Below are positions 35,813 through 44,477 of a DNA stretch of 64,000 nt, piece by piece. Source of the DNA: Pantanalinema sp. GBBB05 (GTDB taxonomy: Bacteria > Cyanobacteriota > Cyanobacteriia > Leptolyngbyales > Leptolyngbyaceae); NCBI GenBank assembly GCA_016743235.1, contig VRZD01000021.1, forward strand, positions 58,906 to 122,905. The letters are read 5' to 3'. A program made the translations under genes and the position numbers. Below the pieces are notes generated by a model, which did no database searches, was not told where the DNA came from, and saw only the letters and a list, made by a program, of their open reading frames with translations. The number at the start of each line of letters is the position of its first letter. The stretch's first letter is position 1.

Positions 35813-36757
35813 CTATTGCTGCGACTGATCAAGTAGCGGCATAACTCGATGACGGCGACTACCGAATAGGTAAGCATACACATAGGATAAGACACAGCCA
35901 AATAGAAAGATTTGAAACGTGAGAAAAATCCATAACATTAAAATCATCACACTGCCAATCACACCGTAAGAAAGGAAATGGCTCCCGATCGAAATCACAC
36001 TATTGCTGACCAGTTGCTGCAAGCTTACCAATAGCGAGGCAACTAGCAGCGCACTTAACCAGACATCCTGCCAAGCTACCGGAGTGGCTGGCAGAATTTT
36101 GTACAAAATGCAGGCAACTATCGCTAGAATCAAAAACGATGAGCTGGTCTGGAGCCCTTTAGTTAATTGCAGGTCGTCGATCTGGATCAAGGCAATGGTT
36201 GCTTGAAAGTTAGCAATCAATTCCAGAATCGTTTTAACTGCAATATTGACAACTAGAGATACTAATAACAATAGTGCCCCACCAAATACTAACAAGAATG
36301 CCAATAGCTTATTAAAGATAAAGAAAAAGACTATCTGCCATATAGAACCAGCTTCAGAAACACGGTTGGGCGATCGCCAAATCCGATTAACTGAATTCCG
36401 CAGCACACCAAACACTGCGCTGGCAGCAAATAGCAGAGCGATAAACCCAACAATTCCGGCTCCAGCACTGTTCTCATTTAGAGAAATGATAGTAACTTTA
36501 ATTAAATCATGAACTTCTGGTGGCAGATAGCGTTGCACTGCCTCTCTGATTGATTGGAATGCGGCACTATTTGGTTCAATGAGCCAACCAATCACACTCA
36601 AGATCACAAGTAGCATAGGAAATAGGGAAAACAGGGCATAGTACGCTAAAGAGGCAGCCATGCCAGGGCAGTTATCCTGATCCCATTTCAACCCAGTTTT
36701 AATTAGGAGCTGGGCAGGCTTTGAGGGGAGGATGGCAGACTGGATGTATTGCAGCAT
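35813..36757 (-). CDS. YihY/UPF0761 family membrane protein
   Basis: 314 residues with six hydrophobic segments. The family motif CPGMAASLAYYALFSLFPML is near residue 30. YihY was once annotated as ribonuclease BN, which was later shown to be wrong; the true role is not established. It is the first gene of a two-gene unit with the DUF3124 lipoprotein. Confidence 0.88.
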   Translation of the reverse strand: MLQYIQSAILPSKPAQLLIKTGLKWDQDNCPGMAASLAYYALFSLFPMLLVILSVIGWLIEPNSAAFQSIREAVQRYLPPEVHDLIKVTIISLNENSAGAGIVGFIALLFAASAVFGVLRNSVNRIWRSPNRVSEAGSIWQIVFFFIFNKLLAFLLVFGGALLLLVSLVVNIAVKTILELIANFQATIALIQIDDLQLTKGLQTSSSFLILAIVACILYKILPATPVAWQDVWLSALLVASLLVSLQQLVSNSVISIGSHFLSYGVIGSVMILMLWIFLTFQIFLFGCVLSYVYAYLFGSRRHRVMPLLDQSQQ

Positions 36758-37343
36758 AGGGACTGATTCCTAGAACAATCAGAGTCAAGTAGCCGAGTTG
36801 AAAGTATTATGTCACCCCAATTCCGTCTTTGAATGAGTAAGTTGGTAAACCTACACTCTGCATCAGTGAGTTCCCGGAATACGGTATGGCATCTAAATTA
36901 AATAGTTGAAGTACCTAATTTATGTACTAAACCCATCAAGTGTAATTGCTTGATTTATTTAACTATTTGTGAGCTGCGATCGAGCAGATGATTGAGCTGT
37001 AATTCAAGCACCCCAGAAAGTAACCAGGTTAATACAGGCAGAGTTAGGCACGATTGAGGGTATGAGGTAATGTTTATAAGGGTTTTGTCAGCACAATTTG
37101 TGTGAGTCACCTACTATGTCCTAAAGATAGGCTGATAGATTTTGCTTGATTAATTTTTTTAACGTGTGCTCCAGGTTACTCTCAGTAATCAACTTTTTTT
37201 GAAATGATGAAGTCAACTCCTTGTTTCAGGAAATCGGTTGCAATTGATCGCTAATCTCACTGCGGTCACTGTATAAAGCTTACTGGCAGGGACAGATGTG
37301 TTGTTCAAGAGCATCCTGTTTGACTGTAGAACACTTGGTGGTG
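36758..37343. other. 586-base non-coding gap
   Basis: No convincing gene. It should contain the promoter of the YihY-type gene. The most structured part is 36900-36968 (separate entry). The rest is AT-rich with T-runs (around 37142-37200) and no repeats that I recognise. Confidence 0.35.
36900..36968 (+). ncRNA. Possible three-way-junction RNA structure (speculative)
   Basis: An outer 8-bp stem (AAATAGTT 36900-36907 with AACTATTT 36961-36968) encloses two hairpins: AGTAC/GTACT (36910-36914 and 36924-36928) and ATCAAG/CTTGAT (36935-36940 and 36949-36954). This is the layout of a folded RNA or a cruciform. The region is AT-rich, so chance pairing is possible, and no known RNA family is recognised. 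Confidence 0.25.
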
Positions 37344-37514
37344 ATGGATATGAATCAAGTTGTTGGTTTGTTGTTAAGGTATTGGGTAGTTGCCTTAATA
37401 CTGGCTTTAGCTGCCTGCACAGCTTCAACCCAAGCAGAAAAAATAACTCTGGCTGGTCCCCATCTGAAAAAATTGTTGCTGATGGTTCCACAACCTCCTG
37501 CGGAGACAGACTAG
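37344..37514 (+). CDS. Possible small lipoprotein
   Basis: 56 residues from ATG 37344 (54 from ATG 37350). The start MDMNQVVGLLLRYWVV leads into a hydrophobic run and the lipobox-like LALAAC, followed by a short polar tail. That is the layout of a small lipoprotein. Only the GGTGGTG upstream supports translation, and there is no family match. It could be chance. Confidence 0.3.
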   Translation: MDMNQVVGLLLRYWVVALILALAACTASTQAEKITLAGPHLKKLLLMVPQPPAETD

Positions 37515-37616
37515 ATTCCGAGAACAACAAGCCAGGAAACCCTAATGACCCGATCGTTCTGGTACAAGATGTGTGAATAGATGACAGGGAGCAGAGAATC
37601 GCTTAAGATGAGTTGC

Positions 37617-37632
37617 ATCAATATAAATTGAT
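37617..37632 (+). promoter_or_regulatory. ArsR/SmtB-type operator upstream of arsR
   Basis: The inverted repeat ATCAA-TATAAA-TTGAT ends 17 bases before the arsR start. It fits the ATCAA-N6-TTGAT pattern of arsenic-type ArsR repressors in cyanobacteria. ArsR binding here would give autoregulation. Confidence 0.75.
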
Positions 37633-37649
37633 AAGTAAGGTATGATCGA

Positions 37650-37979
37650 ATGGTAAAGGCTGTTTCGCTACCAGCTGAAGTTGTGATTGCTGGCTTTCAT
37701 GCCCTATCGGAGCCGCTGCGCGTTAAGGTGGTGGAACTGTTACGGGAGAACGAACTGTGTGTTTGTGATCTGTGTGCGGCTTTAGAGGTGGCTCAGTCTA
37801 AACTCTCGTTTCACCTCAAGACACTCAAAGATGCTGGCTTAGTGCGATCGCGCCAAGAAGGGCGGTGGATCTACTACAGCCTGAATCTGTCTCAGTTTGT
37901 TGTGCTAGAGCAGTACCTATCAGAGTTTCGTCGATACAGCCCAATTCTACCAGCTCGTTCCTGTTCTGACGAGGATTAA
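37650..37979 (+). CDS. arsR: ArsR-family arsenic-responsive repressor
   Basis: 109 residues, one winged-helix domain. The metalloid-binding helix has ELCVCDLC with Cys37, Cys39 and Cys42, the arrangement of As(III)-sensing ArsR proteins. The DNA-recognition helix follows (AQSKLSFHLKTLKDAGLVRSRQEGRWIYY). By family it represses its operon until As(III) or Sb(III) binds the cysteines. The start at 37650 (ATG) lies 17 bases after one matching operator, and a second, longer operator lies between this gene and the dehydrogenase gene. The downstream gapdh-arsJ pair confirms the arsenic role. Confidence 0.92.
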   Translation: MVKAVSLPAEVVIAGFHALSEPLRVKVVELLRENELCVCDLCAALEVAQSKLSFHLKTLKDAGLVRSRQEGRWIYYSLNLSQFVVLEQYLSEFRRYSPILPARSCSDED

Positions 37980-38025
37980 GCAACTGATCTCAGTCGCTAG
38001 AATTTGTGAAATTTATTTATTAAAT

Positions 38026-38062
38026 CCATCAATTTATATTGATGGATTGTTGATCAATTGAT
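38026..38062 (+). promoter_or_regulatory. Second ArsR operator between arsR and gapdh
   Basis: CCATCAATTTATATTGATGG (38026-38045) is a 20-bp palindrome containing ATCAA-TTTATA-TTGAT, the same half-sites as the operator before arsR. A further palindrome, ATCAATTGAT (38053-38062), lies 18 bases before the gapdh start. This suggests a separate, ArsR-controlled promoter for gapdh-arsJ. Confidence 0.75.
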
Positions 38063-38079
38063 GTGGAAATGGAGAAGTT

Positions 38080-39093
38080 ATGGCGATCCGAGTTGGGATT
38101 AATGGTTTCGGTCGAATTGGCCGCTTGGATCTGAGAGCCGCTTGGGGATGGTCAGATCTGGAATTTGTGCATATTAATGAAGTGAAAGGTGGCGCAGCAG
38201 CAGCGGCACACCTGCTCAAGTTTGATTCTGTGCATGGACGTTGGTCCCCGGATGTCACTGTTGGGGAAAACCGCATTTATATTGATGGTCAGCCCATAAC
38301 GTTTTCTGACCATGCCAACCCTGGAGATGTGCCTTGGGAGAATTTGGGTATCGATCTGGTACTGGAATGTTCTGGCAAGTTTCGCACGACGACCACGTTA
38401 GAGCCCTACTTCAAACGGGGCATTCGCAAAGTGATTGTGGCGGCTCCAGTCAAAGAGGGGGCTTTAAATGTAGTGATGGGGGTGAATGACCACCAATATG
38501 AACCAACCCAACACCATATCCTAACAGCGGCTTCCTGCACGACTAACTGTCTGGCGCCGGTGGTAAAAGTCATTCATGAAGGGATTGGCATCAAGCATGG
38601 AGTTATTACGACAATTCATGACAATACCAATACCCAAACTCTGGTTGATGCGCCCCATCAAGATCTGCGTCGGGCTAGGGCCTCAGCGTTGTCATTGATT
38701 CCGACGAGTACGGGGTCAGCAACCGCGATCGGGCTGATCTATCCAGAATTGAATGGCAAACTGAACGGGCTAGCGGTGCGGGTTCCTCTCCTGAATGCCT
38801 CACTTACAGACTGTGTATTTGAAGTAGCGCGTCCAACCACGGTAGCGGAGGTGAATCAACTCCTCAAACAGGCGACGGAACAGGAACCGCTGAAAGGCAT
38901 TTTAGGCTATGAAGAGCGTCCCCTCGTATCGATTGATTATCTCAATGATCCCCGGTCTGCTATTGTGGATGCCCTATCAACTATGGTGGTCGATGCAACG
39001 CAGGTCAAAATTTATGCCTGGTATGACAACGAGTGGGGCTATGCCAACCGGATGGTGGAATTGGCGCGAAAAGTTGCCTTGAGTCTGAGTTAG
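38080..39093 (+). CDS. ArsJ-associated glyceraldehyde-3-phosphate dehydrogenase
   Basis: 337 residues. The NAD fold starts INGFGRIGRLDLRA, and the active site is AASCTTNCLAPVVKV with the catalytic Cys; the C-terminus has WYDNEWGYANRMVEL. In the arsenate route described for arsJ operons, this GAPDH uses arsenate in place of phosphate to make 1-arseno-3-phosphoglycerate, which ArsJ exports. Gene order arsR-gapdh-arsJ and the shared operators separate it from the housekeeping glycolytic gap1 and Calvin-cycle gap2. The arsJ ATG follows within 12 bases. Confidence 0.9.
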   Translation: MAIRVGINGFGRIGRLDLRAAWGWSDLEFVHINEVKGGAAAAAHLLKFDSVHGRWSPDVTVGENRIYIDGQPITFSDHANPGDVPWENLGIDLVLECSGKFRTTTTLEPYFKRGIRKVIVAAPVKEGALNVVMGVNDHQYEPTQHHILTAASCTTNCLAPVVKVIHEGIGIKHGVITTIHDNTNTQTLVDAPHQDLRRARASALSLIPTSTGSATAIGLIYPELNGKLNGLAVRVPLLNASLTDCVFEVARPTTVAEVNQLLKQATEQEPLKGILGYEERPLVSIDYLNDPRSAIVDALSTMVVDATQVKIYAWYDNEWGYANRMVELARKVALSLS

Positions 39094-39104
39094 GGAGCCT
39101 GATG

Positions 39105-40325
39105 ATGACTTCGACTTCGACCTCTAGTGGCAATCTGAAAAACTACGCTCTGGTTACTCTTGCCTATTGGGGATTTACGCTGACGGATGGGGCACTACGA
39201 ATGCTGGTGTTGCTGTATTTCAACGAAATTGGCTATACCCCAATTCAGATTGCTTTTCTATTTCTATTTTACGAAATATTTGGTATCGTCACCAATTTCT
39301 TCGGAGGGTGGATTGGCTCTCAGTTGGGCTTGAAAGTCACACTCTACAGCGGGATTGGGCTTCAGGTGTTAGCTCTGATCATGCTGTCATGGCTCAACCG
39401 CGATTGGTCACCATGGCTAGCAGTCATATATGTCATGACCTCGCAAGCACTTTCAGGAATTGCCAAAGACCTAACTAAAACGAGTTCTAAGAGCGCCATT
39501 CGGCTGGTTGTCCCCCAAGATGCCCAATCTGCCTTGTTTAAGTGGGTGGCTGTGTTAACTGGGTCCAAGAATGCGCTTAAGGGGGTGGGCTTTTTTCTAG
39601 GAGCCGCACTCTTAGGCACCTTCGGTTTTGCCCCCTCACTGTGGATCATGGCGATCGGGCTAGTTTTAATCCTATTCACTGGGGTAATGCTGCCCAAAGG
39701 TATGGGTAAAATTAAAGCCAAGGTTAAGTTGACGCAGCTATTTTCCAAAAGCCGCGAGATCAATATCCTCTCAGCCGCCCGCTTCTTTCTGTTTGGTTCC
39801 CGGGATGTCTGGTTTGTAGTTGGGCTACCTGTTTTTCTGCGCAGTGGATTGGGTTGGTCATTCTATCAAGCTGGAGGCTTTCTCGCCTGTTGGGTGATTG
39901 GCTATGGCATGATTCAATTTCTGGCACCCACCCTACTCAAACGCTTTGGCAACAATGCTCCCCCCAAGGCAAATACTATTCAGTTGTGGACCGGAATGCT
40001 GACAGCAGTCCCCGCCAGTATTGCACTAGCTATGCAGCTCAATGCCCCCCTTGATGCCACGATCGTGGTGGGGCTAATGATTTTTGGGATTGTCTTTGCG
40101 TTTAACTCAGCGGTGCATTCCTATCTGGTACTGGCATTCACAGATGACGACAAAGTTGCCCTCAATGTCGGCTTCTACTATATGGCAAATTCTAGTGGGC
40201 GGCTGATCGGTACCGTGCTGTCAGGCATCATTTATCAACTGTACGGGTTGGTCGGTTGCCTGTGGACTGCCTCGCTGTTTGTCCTCGCTGCTTGGATAAT
40301 CTCGCTAAAACTGCCAGATCCCTAG
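39105..40325 (+). CDS. arsJ: ArsJ, organoarsenical (1-arseno-3-phosphoglycerate) efflux MFS permease
   Basis: 407 residues from ATG 39105; ATG 39102 is also possible, and GGGAG at 39093-39097 gives the better spacing to 39105. Twelve hydrophobic segments in MFS order. The N-terminal NYALVTLAYWGFTLTDGALRML and the loop AKDLTKTSSKSAIRLV are characteristic of ArsJ. By family it exports 1-arseno-3-phosphoglycerate, which breaks down outside to arsenate and 3-phosphoglycerate. It is directly coupled to the gapdh gene. Confidence 0.92.
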   Translation: MTSTSTSSGNLKNYALVTLAYWGFTLTDGALRMLVLLYFNEIGYTPIQIAFLFLFYEIFGIVTNFFGGWIGSQLGLKVTLYSGIGLQVLALIMLSWLNRDWSPWLAVIYVMTSQALSGIAKDLTKTSSKSAIRLVVPQDAQSALFKWVAVLTGSKNALKGVGFFLGAALLGTFGFAPSLWIMAIGLVLILFTGVMLPKGMGKIKAKVKLTQLFSKSREINILSAARFFLFGSRDVWFVVGLPVFLRSGLGWSFYQAGGFLACWVIGYGMIQFLAPTLLKRFGNNAPPKANTIQLWTGMLTAVPASIALAMQLNAPLDATIVVGLMIFGIVFAFNSAVHSYLVLAFTDDDKVALNVGFYYMANSSGRLIGTVLSGIIYQLYGLVGCLWTASLFVLAAWIISLKLPDP

Positions 40326-40504
40326 CCCAGTCATATGAGTGCCTGGAAAGCGACTGATGGCGACTAGTTGGAGGTACACTCATGAACTTAGCGTTTTGGT
40401 TCGAGCGACGATATTGCAAGCCAATTCAGCCTGAATCACACTAGACTGTTTGTCAGGTTATTGAAGCAATGAATCGGGTGATATTTGTGTGTAGGAATAA
40501 GGCA

Positions 40505-41497
40505 TTAGCCGAGCAGAAGATTGAATAAGTAACCTACACTTATGATGCCAATGGTCATCAGGCTAATAAATACCGCTAGAAGTTGAGGACGCAGAACTTT
40601 TCGGAGAATGATCATTTCAGGTAGAGAGAGTGCGGTGACCGCCATGGTGAAGGCTAAAACCGTTCCCAGAGGTAGACCTTTGTTGACTAAGGCTTCTGTA
40701 ATCGGCATGATCCCCGCTACATTGGCATACAAGGGCACACCCAACAAAACGGCGATCGGGACAGCCAGTGGGTTATCGGCTCCAGCCACTTGCGTGATGA
40801 ATGCCGTGGGAATATACCCATGAATGCCCGCTCCAATCGCGATCCCCACCACGGCATAGAGCCAAACGGATTGCACAATTTGGTGAGATTGATACCAGCC
40901 CTGCTGCAATCGCTGTTCCCAGGTCAGGTGCTCTGCTGCAATCGTCTGGTCTTGAGTTAGTCCAGAATGAGCACGTTGCAGTTGCCATACAAACGGTTCA
41001 ACCCAGTGTTCTAGTTTGAGTTGTCCGATCGTGTAGCCTGCCCCGATCGCCAGCGCTACACCAAACCCAATATAGAGAAGCGTTACCTTCAAGCCAAATA
41101 TCCCCCAGAGCAAGATAACCGCAACTTCGTTGACCATGGGTGCTGAAATAAGATAGGAAAACGTAATTCCTAGTGGGATACCAGCTTCTAAGAAGCCTAT
41201 AAATAGGGGTACTGCGGAGCAAAAGCAAAACGGGGTAATGATCCCCACAGTGGCAGCCAGAACATTCCCACCGAGCGTCCGTTTGCCAGCTAACCATTGC
41301 CGCACCCGTTCGGGCTGGAGGAAACTCTGCACAGTTCCCACCAAAAAACTGATAACCAGCAATAGGGTTAATACTTTTGGGACATCATAAAGAAAGAAAT
41401 GCAGGCTAGCTCCCAAATGAGAGTTGATCGGTAAACCCAGGAAACGCGTAACAATCTGCGTTGCTAGCCAATTAAATAGATAGAACGGATCAAACAT
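40505..41497 (-). CDS. PF03773/DUF318 family metal(loid) permease
   Basis: 330 residues from ATG 41497; an upstream TTG at 41518 overlaps the thioredoxin stop and is less likely, because GAGGAC lies 7 bases before the ATG. Eight or more membrane segments. The motif TPFCFCSAVPLFIGFLEAGI with paired Cys is the signature of the ArsP/SO_0444 family of permeases, which export methylarsenicals or heavy metals. It is the last gene of merR-thioredoxin-permease, so the operon probably exports a thiol-reactive metal(loid). Substrate unclear: Cu/Zn or organoarsenic. Confidence 0.82.
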   Translation of the reverse strand: MFDPFYLFNWLATQIVTRFLGLPINSHLGASLHFFLYDVPKVLTLLLVISFLVGTVQSFLQPERVRQWLAGKRTLGGNVLAATVGIITPFCFCSAVPLFIGFLEAGIPLGITFSYLISAPMVNEVAVILLWGIFGLKVTLLYIGFGVALAIGAGYTIGQLKLEHWVEPFVWQLQRAHSGLTQDQTIAAEHLTWEQRLQQGWYQSHQIVQSVWLYAVVGIAIGAGIHGYIPTAFITQVAGADNPLAVPIAVLLGVPLYANVAGIMPITEALVNKGLPLGTVLAFTMAVTALSLPEMIILRKVLRPQLLAVFISLMTIGIISVGYLFNLLLG

Positions 41498-41514
41498 CGG
41501 TTTGTCCTCAACTA

Positions 41515-41757
41515 TCAAGCTGACAATAGACGTTGAATCTCGGCTGAAGACGGCACCTTACCTTTGCTGACCACACTACCGTTGACAGTTAACGCAGGTG
41601 TAGCCATCACCCCACGGTTAGCGATCTCGATAGGGTCAATGATATGCAATACTTCCGCTTCTAACCCCAACGCCGCGATCGCGGCTCTCACATTGGTTTC
41701 TAATTGTTGACACTTTTTGCATCCTGATCCCAATACTTCAACCTGAATACTGCTCAT
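41515..41757 (-). CDS. Small thioredoxin-like redox protein
   Basis: 80 residues, one thioredoxin/glutaredoxin-like domain of the short archaeal MTH895/TM0996 type. The CxxC is GCKKC (Cys13, Cys16); the cis-Pro region is MATPALTVNG. Such proteins are commonly encoded next to PF03773 permeases and may act as metal chaperones or reductants. Its gene lies between merR (44-base gap) and the permease (17 bases from the stop to the permease ATG). Confidence 0.85.
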   Translation of the reverse strand: MSSIQVEVLGSGCKKCQQLETNVRAAIAALGLEAEVLHIIDPIEIANRGVMATPALTVNGSVVSKGKVPSSAEIQRLLSA

Positions 41758-41801
41758 TGTATGCCCCTCAAATCATTAGTTTGGGAAAGCAATCGAGACC
41801 A

Positions 41802-42212
41802 TTAGTCAGTGTGGTGCTTACCAGGTTGCTCAAAAACCACACATTCTTTATCAGGTGTTTGCAGCTGTTCAGAGCACCGTTGGAGCAGGATCATCAGTTC
41901 ATCATGCAGCACTTGCAACTGGTGAATGGTGGCTTCAATTTCCTGGACTTTTCGGCTCAGCCGAGCGTGAACTGCCCCGCAAGTTAGCGATCGTTCATCT
42001 TTTAACACCAAAATATCCTTGATTTCGTCCAGGGTCAGACCTAATGATTTGGCGCGCACAATAAAGGTCAATCGTTCCAAATCTTGCTGGCTGAATAATC
42101 GATAACCGGTCTCCGTCCGTTGCGGTGACGGGATCAATCCAATTCGCTCGTAAAAGTATAGGGTTTGTGGATTGAGGTCTAAGCGACGGGAGACTTCCCC
42201 CACCTGGAACAT
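41802..42212 (-). CDS. MerR-family metal-responsive activator
   Basis: 136 residues. The N-terminal winged helix is VGEVSRRLDLNPQTLYFYERIGL, then a dimer coiled coil and a C-terminal metal loop. Candidate ligands are Cys78 (LTCGAVHARL), Cys113 and Cys124. That pattern fits the ZntR/CadR/PbrR branch (divalent metals) better than the CueR C-terminal CxxxxxxxxC loop. A perfect 20-bp operator lies upstream (42252-42271). It starts the operon with the thioredoxin and permease genes. Confidence 0.85.
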   Translation of the reverse strand: MFQVGEVSRRLDLNPQTLYFYERIGLIPSPQRTETGYRLFSQQDLERLTFIVRAKSLGLTLDEIKDILVLKDERSLTCGAVHARLSRKVQEIEATIHQLQVLHDELMILLQRCSEQLQTPDKECVVFEQPGKHHTD

Positions 42213-42243
42213 GGATATGGCTCCATTGCAATCTCATAGGTCT

Positions 42244-42275
42244 ATGCTAAGCCTTATACCCTAGTATAAGGTCAA
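42244..42275 (-). promoter_or_regulatory. MerR-type promoter with operator palindrome
   Basis: On the minus strand, -35 TTGACC (42275-42270) and -10 TAGCAT (42249-42244) are separated by 20 bases. The perfect palindrome CCTTATAC-CCTA-GTATAAGG (42252-42271, as read on the plus strand) fills the spacer. An overlong spacer with a central dyad is the hallmark of MerR-activated promoters. The merR ATG is ~30 bases downstream. Confidence 0.85.
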
Positions 42276-42437
42276 GGGTTAGCGCCAGACGTTTAACCTC
42301 AATCAAGTGATCCAGCATCAGCCGTGAAGTGTGAGACGAGTTGAGAGCAGGGGGTGTTGCTGCTCAACATCGCCTCACTCAGACACTAGGCAGACTTGGC
42401 GTAGGCTGTTGCCCAACGTCCATGTCCATCGCTTTCT

Positions 42438-44282
42438 CTACTCAAGCACTTCAAGGTTACGGACTGCACCTTGATCTGCGCTTGTTGCCAGCAGCGCATA
42501 AGCTTTGAGTGCCGCTGTCACTCGTCGTTGCCGGGGTTGTGCTGGCTTCCAAGCCTCTTTGCCTTTCGCTGCCATTGCCGAGCGCCGGTTAGCTAATTCC
42601 TCTGCCGACACATCCATATGAATACTGCGATTAGGAATGTCAATCAGGATGCGATCGCCGTCACGAACCAGCGCAATGTTACCACCGGCTGCCGCCTCAG
42701 GCGAGACATGACCAATCGACAGCCCCGAAGTCCCACCTGAAAAGCGACCGTCGGTGAGCAGGGCACAGACCTTACCCAATCCTTTCGATTTCAGGTAACT
42801 AGTCGGATAGAGCATTTCCTGCATCCCTGGACCACCCCGCGGACCTTCATAGCGAATGACCACTACATTGCCTGGTTCTACTTCATCGTTAAGAATTCCT
42901 TTGACTGCTGCATCCTGGCTTTCATAGATGCGAGCCTTACCTTCAAACACCAGGATGCTTTCGTCTACGCCTGCTGTCTTCACGATACAGCCACGCTCCG
43001 CCAGGTTGCCGTACAGAACAGCCAGTCCGCCCTCTAGGCTAAAGGCATGGTCAATGCTGCGGATACAACCGTTTTCTCGATCGAGATCGAGGGAAGGCCA
43101 ACGGGTCGATTGGCTGAAAGCTTGCTGGGTGGGAATTCCTGCTGGTCCAGCCTTAAAGAAGGTGTGGACAGCTTCATCATTCGATCGCATGACATCCCAG
43201 CGATCGAGTGCTTCCTTCAGGGTTGGACTGTGGACAGTTGGCACGTTGGTATGGAGTAAACCTGCCCGATCAAGTTCGCCGAGAATACCAGGGATCCCAC
43301 CAGCCCGATGGACATCTTCAATATGATATTTTTGGGTATTTGGTGCCACCTTGCAGAGCTGTGGCACCTTCCGTGAGAGGCGATCAATGTCAGACAAGGT
43401 AAAATCGACTCCCGCTTCATGGACAGCTGCCAGCAAGTGCAGAATGGTGTTAGTCGATCCACCCATGGCAATGTCTAGCGTCATGGCATTCTCAAATGCT
43501 TTGACACTCGCGATCGAACGGGGCAATACCGATTCGTCGTCTTGCTCATAATAGCGGCGAGTAATGCTGACAATGGTTCGCGCCGCGTTAAGGAACAGAT
43601 CCTTGCGATCAAAATGGGTTGCCAGCACAGTACCGTTGCCTGGTAAGGAAAGCCCGATCGCCTCCGTCAGACAATTCATCGAGTTGGCAGTGAACATCCC
43701 AGAGCAAGAGCCACAGGTGGGGCAGGCAGATCGCTCATACTCTTCAACCACTTCATCGCTAATACTGTCATTGGCGGCAGCTACCATAGCATCGACCAAG
43801 TCCAGTTTGTGCTCTGCCAGCTTCGTCTTGCCCGCCTCCATCGGACCACCCGAGACAAATACGGCAGGGATGTTGAGCCGTAGGGCTGCCATCAACATTC
43901 CGGGGGTAATCTTGTCACAGTTAGAAATGCAAACTAGAGCATCGGCACAATGGGCATTAACCATGTACTCAACTGAGTCGGCAATGATCTCACGCGAGGG
44001 CAGACTGTAGAGCATACCATCATGTCCCATCGCGATACCATCATCTACGGCAATGGTATTGAATTCTTTGGCAACCCCACCAGCGGCTTCAATCTCACGG
44101 CACACTAATTGACCCAGATCCTTCAGATGAACGTGACCCGGAACAAATTGGGTAAAGGAATTGGCGACGGCAATAATGGGCTTCTCAAAATCTTCGGTAT
44201 GCATTCCAGTGGCACGCCAGAGTGCCCGGGCACCCGCCATATTGCGTCCCTGAGTAGAGGTTTTGGATCGATAGGTCGGCAT
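42438..44282 (-). CDS. ilvD: Dihydroxy-acid dehydratase
   Basis: 614 residues. It shows the Fe-S cluster cysteines in CISNCDKITPGM and CPTCGSCSGMFTANSMNCL and the C-terminal GRFSGGTSGLSIGHVSPEAA. By family it converts dihydroxyisovalerate and dihydroxymethylvalerate to the 2-keto acids of valine and isoleucine synthesis. The length and N-terminus (MPTYRSKTSTQGRNMAGARA) match the E. coli IlvD branch (616 residues), not the ~560-residue form that I know from several cyanobacteria, so it may be a second or transferred copy. No other branched-chain gene is adjacent. Confidence 0.93.
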   Translation of the reverse strand: MPTYRSKTSTQGRNMAGARALWRATGMHTEDFEKPIIAVANSFTQFVPGHVHLKDLGQLVCREIEAAGGVAKEFNTIAVDDGIAMGHDGMLYSLPSREIIADSVEYMVNAHCADALVCISNCDKITPGMLMAALRLNIPAVFVSGGPMEAGKTKLAEHKLDLVDAMVAAANDSISDEVVEEYERSACPTCGSCSGMFTANSMNCLTEAIGLSLPGNGTVLATHFDRKDLFLNAARTIVSITRRYYEQDDESVLPRSIASVKAFENAMTLDIAMGGSTNTILHLLAAVHEAGVDFTLSDIDRLSRKVPQLCKVAPNTQKYHIEDVHRAGGIPGILGELDRAGLLHTNVPTVHSPTLKEALDRWDVMRSNDEAVHTFFKAGPAGIPTQQAFSQSTRWPSLDLDRENGCIRSIDHAFSLEGGLAVLYGNLAERGCIVKTAGVDESILVFEGKARIYESQDAAVKGILNDEVEPGNVVVIRYEGPRGGPGMQEMLYPTSYLKSKGLGKVCALLTDGRFSGGTSGLSIGHVSPEAAAGGNIALVRDGDRILIDIPNRSIHMDVSAEELANRRSAMAAKGKEAWKPAQPRQRRVTAALKAYALLATSADQGAVRNLEVLE

Positions 44283-44477
44283 GGCGCATCCTATTCGTGT
44301 GTAAAGGCTTTTAATAGTCTAAACGGTTATGCCAACAAAATCCGCTCAGGCATTAAGTTGAGCCAGCTTGATTGTTCCCATCTTCAGCTCTGAGATCAAG
44401 GACCAGTGACACTCTAGCCAATTGGGGAATAGCTTTCCTGGCAAGCTCTCCCTCAGATTTGAATGAGGCTAGCTTAG

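Noticed and set aside
37298..37576. 92-codon frame overlapping the possible lipoprotein
   Set aside because: Its frame reads as a mixed sequence with no signal, no domain and no ribosome site; the other frame is the better candidate.
38080..39093. Housekeeping gap1 or gap2
   Set aside because: Position between arsR and arsJ with ArsR operators fits the arsenic-specific GAPDH.
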